DNA of 64,000 nucleotides from Candidatus Dormiibacterota bacterium (GTDB lineage Bacteria; Chloroflexota; Dormibacteria; CF-121): contig DASZZN010000009.1 in the NCBI GenBank assembly GCA_035544955.1, positions 186,001 to 250,000 on the forward strand. The letters are read 5' to 3'. Positions 1 to 10,248 of this stretch are shown here, one piece after another. The position numbers and the translations under genes are program-made. Position 1 is the first letter of the stretch; each line of letters starts with the position of its first letter. The notes under the pieces are model-generated. The model was not told the DNA's origin. It made no database searches and saw only the letters and a program-made list of their open reading frames with translations.

Positions 1-467
1 ACGGTCTCGCTCGCGATCTCCGGCGTGTTGATCGGGCAGTCGCCGAAGCCGAGGAACTCGAAAGCGATCCGGATGCCCAGCCTGTCGGCTCGATCGCGGG
101 CCAGCTCGAGGGCATCGCGTGTCGCCGGCATGGCCCGGCGCGTTTCGAGTCCCGGCGCCCGCGGGGGGATCGCCAGCAGGTACGGCGCGCCGAGGCCCTG
201 GCAGATCTGCAGTCGGGGTGTCAAGTCATCCTCGATGAGCCTTCGGTCCATCCGGCCGTCGGCTTGAACGGTGAGGGCCACGCCATTCAGGGTCAGGACG
301 TCCTTCGGCCGCCCGATGGCAGCGGTGGCGCGCACCTCGGCCGCGTCCTTCAGCAGGCGCTCCGCGCGTGCCTCGATTCCGGCGTACCCCGTTCCGCGCG
401 CAATCTCCAGCACGCGTTGGGTCGGCGTCGTCATCAGCGTCGCGCCGTTCAGGTAGATCGCCGTCAT
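1..467 (-). CDS. Sugar phosphate isomerase/epimerase family protein (partial)
   Basis: The gene starts at ATG 467 and runs off the left edge, so only about 155 N-terminal residues are visible. The sequence looks like the first half of a xylose-isomerase-like TIM barrel: an early strand-helix pair ending in YAGIEAR, then AFEFLGFGD near residue 140, where the Glu would be a metal ligand. Its start overlaps the stop of the upstream permease as ATGA, so it is the fourth gene of the sugar-uptake operon. Proteins of this type in inositol loci are inosose isomerases or dehydratases (IolI/IolE/IolH-like). The missing C-terminus prevents a closer assignment. Confidence 0.75.
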   Translation of the reverse strand, partial: MTAIYLNGATLMTTPTQRVLEIARGTGYAGIEARAERLLKDAAEVRATAAIGRPKDVLTLNGVALTVQADGRMDRRLIEDDLTPRLQICQGLGAPYLLAIPPRAPGLETRRAMPATRDALELARDRADRLGIRIAFEFLGFGDCPINTPEIASET

Positions 468-1315
468 CACTTATCGCGGATGACGCCGAAGGTCAGCCCG
501 GCCACCATGTACTTGCGTGCGATCACCATCAGGACGAGCGGCACGGACATGGCGATAACACCCGACGCCGCCATGTCATTCCAGATGATCTCGAACTGGG
601 TGACCAGGCCCTGGACGCCGACCGGGAAGGTCTGGGACTGCGGCGTGGCGGTCAGGATCAGCGCGAAGAGGAACTCGCTCCACGCAAACGTAAAGACGAT
701 CGTCGCGGCGGCCAGCAGGCCCGGGGTGGCCAGCGGCAGGAGGACGCGGCGGAATGAGGTCCAGCGGTTGGCCCCATCAACCAGGGCTGCCTCTTCGAGC
801 TCGATGGGGATCTCCGCGAGAAAGCCTTTCAACATCCAGATCGCAAACGGCAAATTGAACAGTGAGTAGATGCCGATCAGGGCGATCGGCTGGTTGTAGA
901 TCTGCAACGTGCGGACGATCGCAAAGTACGGGACGACCACGGCGACGGGTGGGAGGAAGCGAAGCGAAAGCGCCCAGTTGAGGACACCAACGCGCAGCTG
1001 GGGAGGCACGGAAAGGCGGGTGATCGGGTAGGTGATCACCAGCCCGACGGCGATCGTAACAACAACGGTGGCGGCGCAGACGATCACACTGTTCTTGAGC
1101 AATACCCAGAAGCCGCGATCGAAAAGGACGCTGGCGTAGGAGTTCAAGCTCGGGTGCTGTGGAAAGAGCGTGATCGACTGATACAGTTCCGCTTTGCTTT
1201 TCAGCGAAGTCGCGATCAGCCAGTAGAGCGGGAACGCATAGAGAAAGCCGGCCACGCCGAGGCCGGCGACGATCAGGATGATCCGGGCCCAGACGGCGGC
1301 ACCGCGGCTGCGCAT
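467..1315 (-). CDS. Carbohydrate ABC transporter permease, MalG-like
   Basis: A 282-residue inner-membrane subunit of a carbohydrate uptake ABC transporter. It has about six hydrophobic segments, and the EAA loop that contacts the ATPase is visible as EAALVDGA at residues 175-182. The start is ATG 1315, which overlaps the TGA of the preceding permease as ATGA. The open frame continues further upstream, but only as a shadow of that gene. The stop overlaps the next gene in the same way. Length and topology fit the CUT1 MalG/UgpE family. The inositol genes around it suggest a cyclitol or related sugar as substrate (inference). No ATPase gene is present, so a shared MsmX-type ATPase or one beyond the left edge is likely. 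Confidence 0.92.
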   Translation of the reverse strand: MRSRGAAVWARIILIVAGLGVAGFLYAFPLYWLIATSLKSKAELYQSITLFPQHPSLNSYASVLFDRGFWVLLKNSVIVCAATVVVTIAVGLVITYPITRLSVPPQLRVGVLNWALSLRFLPPVAVVVPYFAIVRTLQIYNQPIALIGIYSLFNLPFAIWMLKGFLAEIPIELEEAALVDGANRWTSFRRVLLPLATPGLLAAATIVFTFAWSEFLFALILTATPQSQTFPVGVQGLVTQFEIIWNDMAASGVIAMSVPLVLMVIARKYMVAGLTFGVIRDK

Positions 1316-2247
1316 CAGGCGCGCTCCAGCGGGAGGGCTCGCGTCACGAGCGAGTAGAGGATGCTGATCGAGACAAGCACCATCACGGCCAGCGCCGCGG
1401 CCTGGCCTCCGTCGAAAAATCGAAACTCGATCCGGTAGATGTAGAGGCTGAGCAGCTGGGTGGCCGTCCCGGGGCCGCCACCGGTGAGGATGTAGACATG
1501 GTCGAAGACGCGGAGCACGTCGGCCACGCGAAAGAACAGGATCAAGAGAAACAGCGGCCGCAGGTAATGAAGCTCGATGTAGCGGAACTGCGTCCACCAC
1601 GTGGCCCCGTCGACCTGTGCCGCCTCGACCGACTCTTTGGGAACCGTCTGCAGCCCGGCGAAGAGCACGAGGTAGACGAATGGCGTCCATTGCCAGATGT
1701 CGACGCTTGCCACCGAACCCATAGCGAGAATGGGGACCCCGAGCCACTGTATGTCGGAGTGCGTGATGCCAAGCGAATGCAACACGTAGTTCAGTACCCC
1801 GTAGCCGGGCGCGTAGATCAGCCGGGCCACCACGCCCACGGCGACGGGCGGGACGACCAGCGGCACAACGGCCAGCACGTAGAGTGTCGCCCGCAGCCCG
1901 GCGCGCTTGACGGCGCGATGAACCAGCAGGGCGAAGCTGAGGCCGAGGAGGATCTCGGTGGGGAGAACGATCAGGGCATACAGGCCCGTGGCGCGCAGCG
2001 CGTCGACGAAGAGGGGATTGCCCAGGGCCCGCGCGTAGTTGCGGAAGCCGACGAACGTGCCGTCGTCCAACGTGACCGACTGCCAGACCGCGATCACGAA
2101 GGGGATCGTCACGATGACGAAGACGATGCCGAGCGCGGGTAGGAGGATCGTATAGGCGAGCCGCTCCTGCCGGCTCCGCCGGCGCCGACCGGCCCCCACC
2201 GGTTTCGAACCGGTCGGGACCGGGAGTTCGGCGACCACGCGGCTCAC
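1315..2247 (-). CDS. Carbohydrate ABC transporter permease, MalF-like
   Basis: A 310-residue membrane permease, partner of the MalG-like subunit with which it shares an ATGA overlap. A basic N-terminal stretch (RRRRSRQERL, residues 21-30) precedes the first membrane segment. The EAA loop reads EAAQVDGA at residues 208-215, and TGGGPGTAT lies in the periplasmic loop typical of CUT1 permeases. Six membrane segments are expected. It lies 24 bases after the binding protein gene in the same transcript and together they form the import machinery. Confidence 0.92.
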   Translation of the reverse strand: MSRVVAELPVPTGSKPVGAGRRRRSRQERLAYTILLPALGIVFVIVTIPFVIAVWQSVTLDDGTFVGFRNYARALGNPLFVDALRATGLYALIVLPTEILLGLSFALLVHRAVKRAGLRATLYVLAVVPLVVPPVAVGVVARLIYAPGYGVLNYVLHSLGITHSDIQWLGVPILAMGSVASVDIWQWTPFVYLVLFAGLQTVPKESVEAAQVDGATWWTQFRYIELHYLRPLFLLILFFRVADVLRVFDHVYILTGGGPGTATQLLSLYIYRIEFRFFDGGQAAALAVMVLVSISILYSLVTRALPLERA

Positions 2248-2271
2248 ATCGTCAAATGTAGGACGGTTCGC

Positions 2272-3591
2272 TTAGGACGGGTAGTTGGCGGCCTTCATCA
2301 GCGTGCGGATTTCGCCGGCCGCCTTCTGCATGGCGGCCGCCGGGGTCATCAGGCCGGCCACCGCGGCGTTCATGGCCGTCCCATAGGAGGTTTCGACGGC
2401 GCCCCACTGGTCGGTCCGAGGCCGCCAGTTCGGCACGGCCGCGAAGGAGGCTGCGAGCGCCTTGAAGTAGGGGTTCGCCGACGCCAGCGACGCGTCGTTG
2501 AGGATGCTGTTGCGGATCGGGATGCCGCCCTGGGCGACGTAGTTGCGCATGTTGCTGGTCTGGAGCATCCACTTGATGAAGTCGGCGGCGGCCTGGCCAT
2601 TCTTCGAGCCCTTGGGAATGCCGAGCAGCCAGTTGCCCATCATGCCCAGGCCCTTGCCGCTGGGGCCCTGCGGAATCGGGATATACGCGACCTTGCCCTT
2701 GACCTGGCTCACCGTCGGGTCCTCGACGATGCCGGTGATCTCGCCGGGCCAGACGGTGGACTGGTACGCCTTTCCGGTGGCCATCGCTTGCGAGCGCTCG
2801 GCAGCATCGAAACTTTCGGCGCCCGGCTCCGCGTATTGCTTCAGCTTCCGGGTGAGGAAGTCCACCGCCGTGATGGAGGCGGTCGAGTCGAGCTGGACCT
2901 TCCAGTTGTCGTCGAAGATGTTGCCACCGAAGGACCAGAGGATGGGCAACGAGTCGCTGCTCACCGGGTTGGTCGCCTTGCCGCGGATGACGTAGCCGTA
3001 GAAATTCGCGGCATTGTACTTTGCCGCGTTACTTAGCACGTCATTCCAGCTGGTCGGCGCGGCCGACTTGTCGCTGCGATACATGAACATCTCGACGTTG
3101 CCGACGATGGTGATGCCGTAGAGGTGTTTTGCCTTGCTCTGCTCGGTGGGCGGCACCGGCCCACTTGGTGGAGGCCAGGTGCCCACGTCGTAGACCACCG
3201 CCGGAATGTCCGGGTCGCGCGTGAAGCCAAAGTTCGAGTCGAGCGGCTGGAGCGCGCCCATGGTGCCGAATTTCGGCATCCAGGGGTCGTCCATCATGCA
3301 CAGGTCATACGACGAGTCGTTCGCCTGAAACGTGGTGACCAGCTTCGAATAGAGCGAGTCGTACGGGAATTCGACAACCTGCACCTCGATGCCGGTCGCG
3401 CTCTTGTAATTTCCCACGACCTTCTTCAGCGGCCCGTCCTCGTTGCCCTGGACGGCCGCGACGACCAGCTTGGTTACCTTGTTCGTCCCGGTGCTCTCTC
3501 CGCAGGCGGCCAGGAACGCTGGGAGCGAGGTGAACGCGGCGGTCGTGACCGCCGTCCGTTTGACAAATTCCCGCCGGCTAATTCGCTGCAT
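2272..3591 (-). CDS. Extracellular solute-binding protein, family 1 (Tat lipoprotein)
   Basis: A 439-residue substrate-binding lipoprotein of the CUT1 transporter. The N-terminus carries a twin-arginine motif (SRREFVK, residues 5-11), a hydrophobic stretch and a lipobox LAAC, with lipidation expected at Cys30. The protein is therefore probably folded in the cytoplasm, exported by Tat and anchored to the membrane. The rest fits a family 1 sugar-binding protein. The start ATG has a good ribosome site (GGAAAGGG). It is the first gene of a minus-strand operon whose promoter overlaps a palindromic operator at 3662-3675. The ligand is unknown; inositol or a derivative is likely from context. Confidence 0.9.
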   Translation of the reverse strand: MQRISRREFVKRTAVTTAAFTSLPAFLAACGESTGTNKVTKLVVAAVQGNEDGPLKKVVGNYKSATGIEVQVVEFPYDSLYSKLVTTFQANDSSYDLCMMDDPWMPKFGTMGALQPLDSNFGFTRDPDIPAVVYDVGTWPPPSGPVPPTEQSKAKHLYGITIVGNVEMFMYRSDKSAAPTSWNDVLSNAAKYNAANFYGYVIRGKATNPVSSDSLPILWSFGGNIFDDNWKVQLDSTASITAVDFLTRKLKQYAEPGAESFDAAERSQAMATGKAYQSTVWPGEITGIVEDPTVSQVKGKVAYIPIPQGPSGKGLGMMGNWLLGIPKGSKNGQAAADFIKWMLQTSNMRNYVAQGGIPIRNSILNDASLASANPYFKALAASFAAVPNWRPRTDQWGAVETSYGTAMNAAVAGLMTPAAAMQKAAGEIRTLMKAANYPS

Positions 3592-3645
3592 TCCCTTTCC
3601 TCCTCATGAGGTCGTCGCGATCCTTCCGTTGCGCTGAACCCCTCT

Positions 3646-3675
3646 ATAATATTGAGGTCAGGTTGTCATGACAAC
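3646..3675 (-). promoter_or_regulatory. Promoter of the sugar-uptake operon with overlapping GntR-type operator
   Basis: On the minus strand a -35 box TTGTCA (3674-3669) and a -10 box TATTAT (3651-3646) are separated by 17 bases. A perfect 14-bp palindrome, GTTGTCATGACAAC, occupies 3662-3675 and covers the -35 box. Palindromes of this GT-N-AC design are typical operators of GntR-family regulators, and a GntR/HutC gene begins 36 bases away on the other strand. A TATAAT at 3645-3650 on the plus strand could serve the regulator, so one bound dimer could control both directions. The sequence is seen; the regulation is inferred. Confidence 0.75.
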
Positions 3676-3710
3676 TGGTTTCTGCGGCAGCGGCCGCAGT
3701 GGGTGAGGAA

Positions 3711-4472
3711 ATGGGGGCCCGGAGAGGACGTACCGACACCGTGCTCGACCGGGAAAGCCCCGTCCCCCTCTATTACCAGCTCGCCCAGAACATGGAAACG
3801 GCCATCCGTTCGGGGCAACTCTCATCCGGATCTCACCTGGAGAACGAAATCGAGCTCGCGCGACAACTGAGAGTGAGCCGGCCCACCGTGCGTCGTGCGA
3901 TCGCCCTGCTCGCGAACAGAGGTTTGGTGATCCGCCGTCATGGCATCGGAACGCTGGTGGTACCGGTGCGCGTGCGACGGCCGGTGCGCCTTAGCAGCCT
4001 CTACGATGACCTCAAGGAGGGGGGTCAGGCTCCGTCCACTCGCCTGCTCGCCCACGAGATCGTGCCGGCGCCGGTGGACGTCGCCTCCAGCCTGCAACTC
4101 TCCAAGGGCACGCGCGTGTTGCATTTCGAACGGTTGCGGCTGGCCAGCGACCAGCCGATTGCGTTGATGCGCAACTTCGTGCCGCTGGCACTCGAGGACG
4201 TGGTGACGGAGGAGGGCCTGAAGGCCACCGGTCTCTACCAGCTGCTGCGGCAGAGCGGGATCCACTTGCGGTTGGCCTCCCAGACGATCGGCGCGCGCAG
4301 CGCCCAGCGGCGGGAGGCGCGCCTGCTAACCGTTCCCGCGGGGGCGCCACTCCTCTCCATGCGTCGCATCAGCTACGACGATGCCGGCAAGCCCGTTGAA
4401 TACGGCTCGCACGTCTACCCGGCCGAACGCTATTCCTTCGAGATGTCCGTCGTGGCAGACTCGAGGACGTGA
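3711..4472 (+). CDS. GntR family transcriptional regulator, HutC/UTRA type
   Basis: A 253-residue DNA-binding regulator. An N-terminal winged helix-turn-helix at about residues 15-85 (VSRPTVRRAI is the recognition helix region) is followed by a UTRA effector domain that would bind a sugar or sugar phosphate. ATG 3711 is chosen because GAGG lies just upstream; GTG 3699 in the same frame is possible. The gene is divergent from the transport operon and its stop overlaps the next gene as GTGA. It probably controls both operons through the palindrome at 3662-3675 and is relieved by a pathway intermediate (inference). Confidence 0.9.
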   Translation: MGARRGRTDTVLDRESPVPLYYQLAQNMETAIRSGQLSSGSHLENEIELARQLRVSRPTVRRAIALLANRGLVIRRHGIGTLVVPVRVRRPVRLSSLYDDLKEGGQAPSTRLLAHEIVPAPVDVASSLQLSKGTRVLHFERLRLASDQPIALMRNFVPLALEDVVTEEGLKATGLYQLLRQSGIHLRLASQTIGARSAQRREARLLTVPAGAPLLSMRRISYDDAGKPVEYGSHVYPAERYSFEMSVVADSRT

Positions 4473-5394
4473 CTCTCGCCGCCACCGAGCTGCTGGCACG
4501 CCTCACGGAGGCTCGAGCGACCGATCCTAGCGCCGTGCACAACGCGCTGGCCAAGCGCGGGCGACGGCCCCTGCTCCAGCGCGGCTCACTCTTCCTGGTG
4601 GCCGCCGACCACCCGGCGCGCGGTGTGCTCAAGGTCGGGTCGGACCCGATGGCGATGGCCGACCGCGGTGAGCTGCTGCGGCGGCTCCTGATCGCGCTCG
4701 AACGGCCGGGTGTCGACGGCATCCTCGGCACGGCCGACATCATCGAGGACCTCGCGCTGCTGGGAGCGTTGGAGAACAAGGTCGTCTTTGGGTCGATGAA
4801 CCGTGGCGGGTTGACTGGCTTCCGCTTCGAGCTCGACGACCGATTCACGGCCTACACTGCGGACGGCATCGTCGCCGCCGGTCTTGATGGCGGAAAGATG
4901 ATGGTGCGTGTCGCCGACGAGCCCGAGACGCTGCGCACGCTGGCCGCGTGCGCCCATGCCATCGACGAGCTGTCCGCCCGGAAGTTGCCGGCGATGGTGG
5001 AGGTTTTCGCCAGCCATGTCGAGGAGGGACGCCTCCACAACCGCGATGACGCCGACTCGCTGATTCGCGCGATCGCCATCGTTTCTGGATTGGGAACCAC
5101 GTCGGCCTACCTGTGGTTGAAGCTCCCCGCGGTCGATGACCTGGAGCGGGTGATGCGGTCGACCAGCCTCCCGACGCTGCTCCTCGGAGGTGACCCAGGG
5201 GAGGACCAGGCGGAGACATTTGCGATCTGGCGGCGCGCCATGGCGATTCCGCAGGTGCGCGGCCTGGTGGCCGGACGGTCGCTGCTCTATCCCCGGGACG
5301 GGAATGTCGCCCAGGCGGTCGATGCGGCGGCGGCCGTGGTGGCCGAGAAGAAGGCCCCCACCCTACCCTCCCCGGGAGGGGGAGGGAAAAAGTA

Positions 5395-5395
<1 letters not shown>
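4469..5395 (+). CDS. Cgl0159-like (beta/alpha)8-fold protein, putative inositol-pathway aldolase
   Basis: A 308-residue TIM-barrel protein resembling the Cgl0159 family found in actinobacterial inositol clusters. Visible landmarks are VAADHPARG near residue 45, GILGTADII near 90 and RGLVAGRSLLYP near 270, which recall class I aldolase/LacD-type barrels. The start GTG overlaps the regulator stop as GTGA, and the stop overlaps the iolD start as TAATG. No IolJ-type aldolase is visible, so it may cleave 2-deoxy-5-keto-gluconate 6-phosphate (inference). The last dozen residues (APTLPSPGGGGKK) are encoded by an intruding palindromic repeat and are unlikely to belong to the ancestral protein. Confidence 0.75.
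5355..5386 (+). repeat. GC-rich palindromic mini-repeat, copy A
   Basis: A left arm CCCCCACCCTA is followed by an inverted repeat CCCTCCCC/GGGGGAGGG. The copy sits in the last codons of the Cgl0159-like gene. Its right arm supplies GGAGGG at 5381-5386, eight bases before the iolD ATG, and so appears to serve as the iolD ribosome binding site. Confidence 0.8.
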
Positions 5396-7266
<1,871 letters not shown>

Positions 7267-7279
7267 GAGGGAAGCGCGA

Positions 7280-7702
7280 ATGGCAACGACCTATCCCGAC
7301 GTCATCCCGATGATCGCCTACGAAGATGGGCCAAAAGCCATGGACTGGCTGTCGTCCGCCTTCGGCTTCAAGGAGCGGACACGGATGCTGGGCAAGGACG
7401 GTCGCCTCAGCCATGGCGAAATGCAAGCCGGTGATGGCGTCATCATGCTGGCCACCCCGACGCCCGACTACCAGGCGCCGCGCCACCATCGCGAGGGCTG
7501 CGAGCCGGCCCAGAAATGGTCAGCAGTCCCGTACATCGTCGACGGCGTGTTGGTCTACGTCGACGACGTCGATGCCCACTTCGCGCACGCCAAGCAGCGA
7601 GGCGCTGCCATCATCAGCGACGTCGAGGCGGATCAGTATGGGAAGCGCTACCGCGCCGAGGACCTCGAAGGCCATCGCTGGATGTTCATGGAGCGCGCCT
7701 AG
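7280..7702 (+). CDS. VOC (glyoxalase/bleomycin resistance-like) family protein
   Basis: A 140-residue protein with a vicinal-oxygen-chelate fold: DVIPMIAYEDGPKAMDW at the start, two beta-alpha-beta-beta units, and a C-terminal DLEGHRWMF motif that commonly carries a metal-ligand His. It resembles the PhnB-like/'glyoxalase superfamily' group. A strong GGAGG site overlaps the iolD stop, so it is in the same transcript. The substrate is unknown; action on an inositol-derived keto compound would be speculation. Confidence 0.85.
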   Translation: MATTYPDVIPMIAYEDGPKAMDWLSSAFGFKERTRMLGKDGRLSHGEMQAGDGVIMLATPTPDYQAPRHHREGCEPAQKWSAVPYIVDGVLVYVDDVDAHFAHAKQRGAAIISDVEADQYGKRYRAEDLEGHRWMFMERA

Positions 7703-7705
7703 GCC

Positions 7706-7924
7706 GTGGCTAACCTCCCTGAGGCGACGCAGGTCATTCTGGCAAAGATCAAGGATCAGCGGCGCCCCGGGTACATCCGCACCTCCGAACGCTTTCGATA
7801 TCCGCAGCGGCCGGAGCGGATGCCGCAACGCCGCGGAGAGAGCGACAAGGACTACGCCGCCCGCATCGATGCGGCCCGCGAAGAAGCGTACGAGCGCGCC
7901 CGCCGCCGACTGCGGCGGACCTGA
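7706..7924 (+). CDS. Small hypothetical protein, charged
   Basis: A 72-residue protein starting at GTG 7706, three bases after the VOC gene. It is rich in Arg, Glu and Ala, with a probable C-terminal helix (residues 40-70) and no membrane segment or known motif. Same strand and tight spacing suggest cotranscription with iolD. I do not recognise a family; the reading frame could be fortuitous, but codon use resembles the neighbours. Confidence 0.5.
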   Translation: MANLPEATQVILAKIKDQRRPGYIRTSERFRYPQRPERMPQRRGESDKDYAARIDAAREEAYERARRRLRRT

Positions 7925-7944
7925 GGCTCGGTTCGCGCGGCCAC

Positions 7945-8118
7945 ATGACGCTTGAAATGCGGCCGTCGTGCGAGAAGTGCGGGGCCGCGCTGCCACCTGG
8001 TGGCGAGGCGCGGATCTGCAGCCACGAATGCACCTTCTGTCCGAGCTGCGCCGCAGGAATGAATGGCATCTGCCCGAACTGTGGCGGCGAGCTGGTGGCC
8101 CGGCCGAAGCGAAAGTAG
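7945..8118 (+). CDS. DUF1272 domain-containing small zinc protein
   Basis: A 57-residue protein that matches the DUF1272 pattern: MTLEMRPSCEKCGAALP, then ARICSHECTFCPSCA, then CPNCGGELV near the C-terminus. Seven cysteines and a histidine are arranged to bind zinc. Proteins of this family are short, soluble and of unknown function. It is the last gene of the plus-strand block before a hairpin at 8235-8272. Confidence 0.85.
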   Translation: MTLEMRPSCEKCGAALPPGGEARICSHECTFCPSCAAGMNGICPNCGGELVARPKRK

Positions 8119-8234
8119 CCGGAAAGACCCCCGTGTCACCGGCGGGTGGAGCGCCTGTTTGCGAACGCAATTTCGGGGTTGTCGCGCAACAAACGGAGCA
8201 ATAAACTTCTCAAAATCCGGCACAGAGGTGTGGA

Positions 8235-8272
8235 GGGTTGCACCAACCATTCCCCCCTGGGACGTGCAACCC
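8235..8272. terminator. Candidate hairpin between convergent genes
   Basis: GGGTTGCAC at 8235-8243 and GTGCAACCC at 8264-8272 form a perfect 9-bp inverted repeat with a 20-base loop. It lies between the converging DUF1272 gene (ends 8118) and propeller gene (ends 8279). No T-run follows on either strand, so a classical intrinsic terminator is not assured. The rest of the gap 8119-8278 shows nothing else. Confidence 0.45.
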
Positions 8273-8278
8273 GTCCCT

Positions 8279-9667
8279 CTATGGAATGGTCGGCACGATG
8301 AAACCGCCCGTGTTTGGCGGTAGGGCGAGCTTCGCGACCTGGGAGCCATCGGTTCGAAGGACGCGTAGCTGATCACCATTTTCGAGAAGGTAGATCGTCT
8401 GCCCATCGGCCGAAACCCAGACCGATTTGAGCGAGACATCAGGTAGCCATCGACCTTTCACAGCCACATCCGGCAAATGGACCAGCGTCACCCCGCCGGG
8501 CGCGCCAAAGTCGCCGACCGCATACAGCCAGTTTCCATCCGGAGACACCGCGACCGTTCGGGGGATGCCACCGGCGGAAGCATCCGTAACCAACAGCGAC
8601 CTGAGCCAGGCCAGGGGGTTGGAGTCAGCCGTGGCGACCTTAGCCGAGGTGACGAGCTTGTGCCGCACCAGGTCGATCGCATTGAGCGCACCGGTGCCGC
8701 CTTCATGGAGATAGAGGGTGTTGCCATCGGCAGATAAGACCGGCGAAACCCAGAAGGGGTTGCTCTGAGTGATTCGGACCTCGTGCGTCACCGTCATGGC
8801 AACCAGGTCGAACCACGTGACCCGGCCGTCGCCAGGGCAGAAGGCAACGAGCGTGCGCCCGTCAGCGAGCACCCGAAACGGCAGTCCCCCTGCGGTATTC
8901 GCACCCCCGGCGGCCAGCCCGTTGCACGTCGACGTGCTGCCGCTCGCTCGCTGCTCGACCCGAAGGCCAGTGCCGTCGAACGCGATCCTGACGATCGTCG
9001 AGCCGACGACATAGACGTGCTCGGCGTGGGCGCCGACGATGACGGGAATCCCATAGGGCGGCGACCCGACATCGATCGACGCGATGGACCTGCCAGCCGA
9101 GAGGTCAACCAACTGGAGCGTCGAGTTGCCCATGACGGCCAGGTAGCGTCCATCCGCGCTCAGCATCTGAACGCCAATCCCTATCGGCGACAGTTGAATC
9201 GTCTGTTCTTTGTGACCGTCCACCGCGCTGAAGACTTCGACGCCGGCATCCGTCATGGCGTACAGATGGGACCCATCGGGCGAGCGAAGCTCGTCTCGCG
9301 CTTTGATCCGGCCCACAACGTGGCCGGTCGGATCGATCCCGGTGACGATGTCGCCCGTGTAGGCGCCGCCGCTCGATTGTTGGCTCGTCACCCATGCGAT
9401 GTCGGCGCCCGGTCCGGCGACGATCGGCGTGGTCGGCGATGTCGTTACGCGTGCCGGCCCCTGGATTGGAGCTCGATGCATGGACAAGATGACCGCGCCC
9501 ACAATCAGGATGCCAAGCACGGCGGCGACCTGTCCAACCAAAACGGGCCGGCGGCGCGACACTGGGCGAAGCCGCTTCACGATCCCCGGGAGCAGCTCCG
9601 GCGTGGGGCCGGCGACCGAATCGAGCGCCTGGTGGACTTCGTTTCGAAGCGCGTCTTCCTGCTTCAC
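8279..9667 (-). CDS. Membrane-anchored beta-propeller protein paired with an ECF sigma factor
   Basis: A 462-residue protein with about 40 cytoplasmic residues, one membrane helix near residues 44-64, a Thr/Pro-rich linker, and a C-terminal propeller with YVTN/PD40-like blades (SPDGSHLYAM, SADGRYLAVMG, SPDGNWLYAVG, SADGQTIYLLE). Its GTG start overlaps the stop of the sigma factor gene as GTGA. The layout suggests an anti-sigma-like or sensor protein that couples an extracytoplasmic signal to the sigma factor (inference). No zinc anti-sigma motif (HxxxCxxC) is seen in the N-terminus, so regulation would differ from classical ZAS proteins. Confidence 0.7.
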   Translation of the reverse strand: MKQEDALRNEVHQALDSVAGPTPELLPGIVKRLRPVSRRRPVLVGQVAAVLGILIVGAVILSMHRAPIQGPARVTTSPTTPIVAGPGADIAWVTSQQSSGGAYTGDIVTGIDPTGHVVGRIKARDELRSPDGSHLYAMTDAGVEVFSAVDGHKEQTIQLSPIGIGVQMLSADGRYLAVMGNSTLQLVDLSAGRSIASIDVGSPPYGIPVIVGAHAEHVYVVGSTIVRIAFDGTGLRVEQRASGSTSTCNGLAAGGANTAGGLPFRVLADGRTLVAFCPGDGRVTWFDLVAMTVTHEVRITQSNPFWVSPVLSADGNTLYLHEGGTGALNAIDLVRHKLVTSAKVATADSNPLAWLRSLLVTDASAGGIPRTVAVSPDGNWLYAVGDFGAPGGVTLVHLPDVAVKGRWLPDVSLKSVWVSADGQTIYLLENGDQLRVLRTDGSQVAKLALPPNTGGFIVPTIP

Positions 9668-10197
9668 GCTTGGACCTCCGTAATCGGAAAATCCGCTCTG
9701 AGCTCGCGAATGCCGCGGTAGAGTCGTCCACGAACTGCGGCAAATGACGCGCCGGCTACGGTCGCGATCTCATCGAGCGGGAGATCGAGGTAGAAGTAGA
9801 GGACGACGACGAGCCGCTGCTCCGGCCGCAAGCGCTTCAGCGCGCTACGGAGGTCGATTCCCCGCACCGCCGCGTCATCTAACGCCTCTGTGTGGCGTTG
9901 CTCGGCATCGATCTTCAACACGCTCCACCAGCGGCTCCGTCGGGTGGTCCGGCATTCGTTGGCGACGATGCCGAGAAACCAGGGTCGCATCTCCGTTCCC
10001 TCTCGTAACTGGTGCATCTTCCGCCACGCCTTCACTGCCGCCTCCTGGACTGCGTCTTCGGCGAGTTGCCGGTCCTGGAGCATGCCGGCCGCCAGCCGGT
10101 AGGCAGGTTCCAGCAAAGGCCGCAGCAGCGAGGTGAACGCCGCTTCATCACCGCGCTTCGCGTCCCGAACCAGGTCCGGGTCGGCGGCGTGCTCCAT
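9664..10197 (-). CDS. RNA polymerase sigma factor, ECF (sigma-70 family)
   Basis: A 177-residue extracytoplasmic-function sigma factor. Region 2 spans about residues 15-85 (QLAEDAVQEAAVKAW binds the core and -10) and region 4 about residues 115-170 (LPLDEIATVAG then VRGRLYRG, the -35 helix-turn-helix). ATG 10197 is preferred because AGGA precedes it; ATG 10221 is an alternative. It is cotranscribed with the propeller gene. Its start faces the divergent oxidoreductase gene at 10249. Confidence 0.9.
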   Translation of the reverse strand: MEHAADPDLVRDAKRGDEAAFTSLLRPLLEPAYRLAAGMLQDRQLAEDAVQEAAVKAWRKMHQLREGTEMRPWFLGIVANECRTTRRSRWWSVLKIDAEQRHTEALDDAAVRGIDLRSALKRLRPEQRLVVVLYFYLDLPLDEIATVAGASFAAVRGRLYRGIRELRADFPITEVQA

Positions 10198-10248
10198 GCC
10201 GTCGTCCTGTATACGCTCCATCGAGGGTGCTCTGTGACAATTACAACC

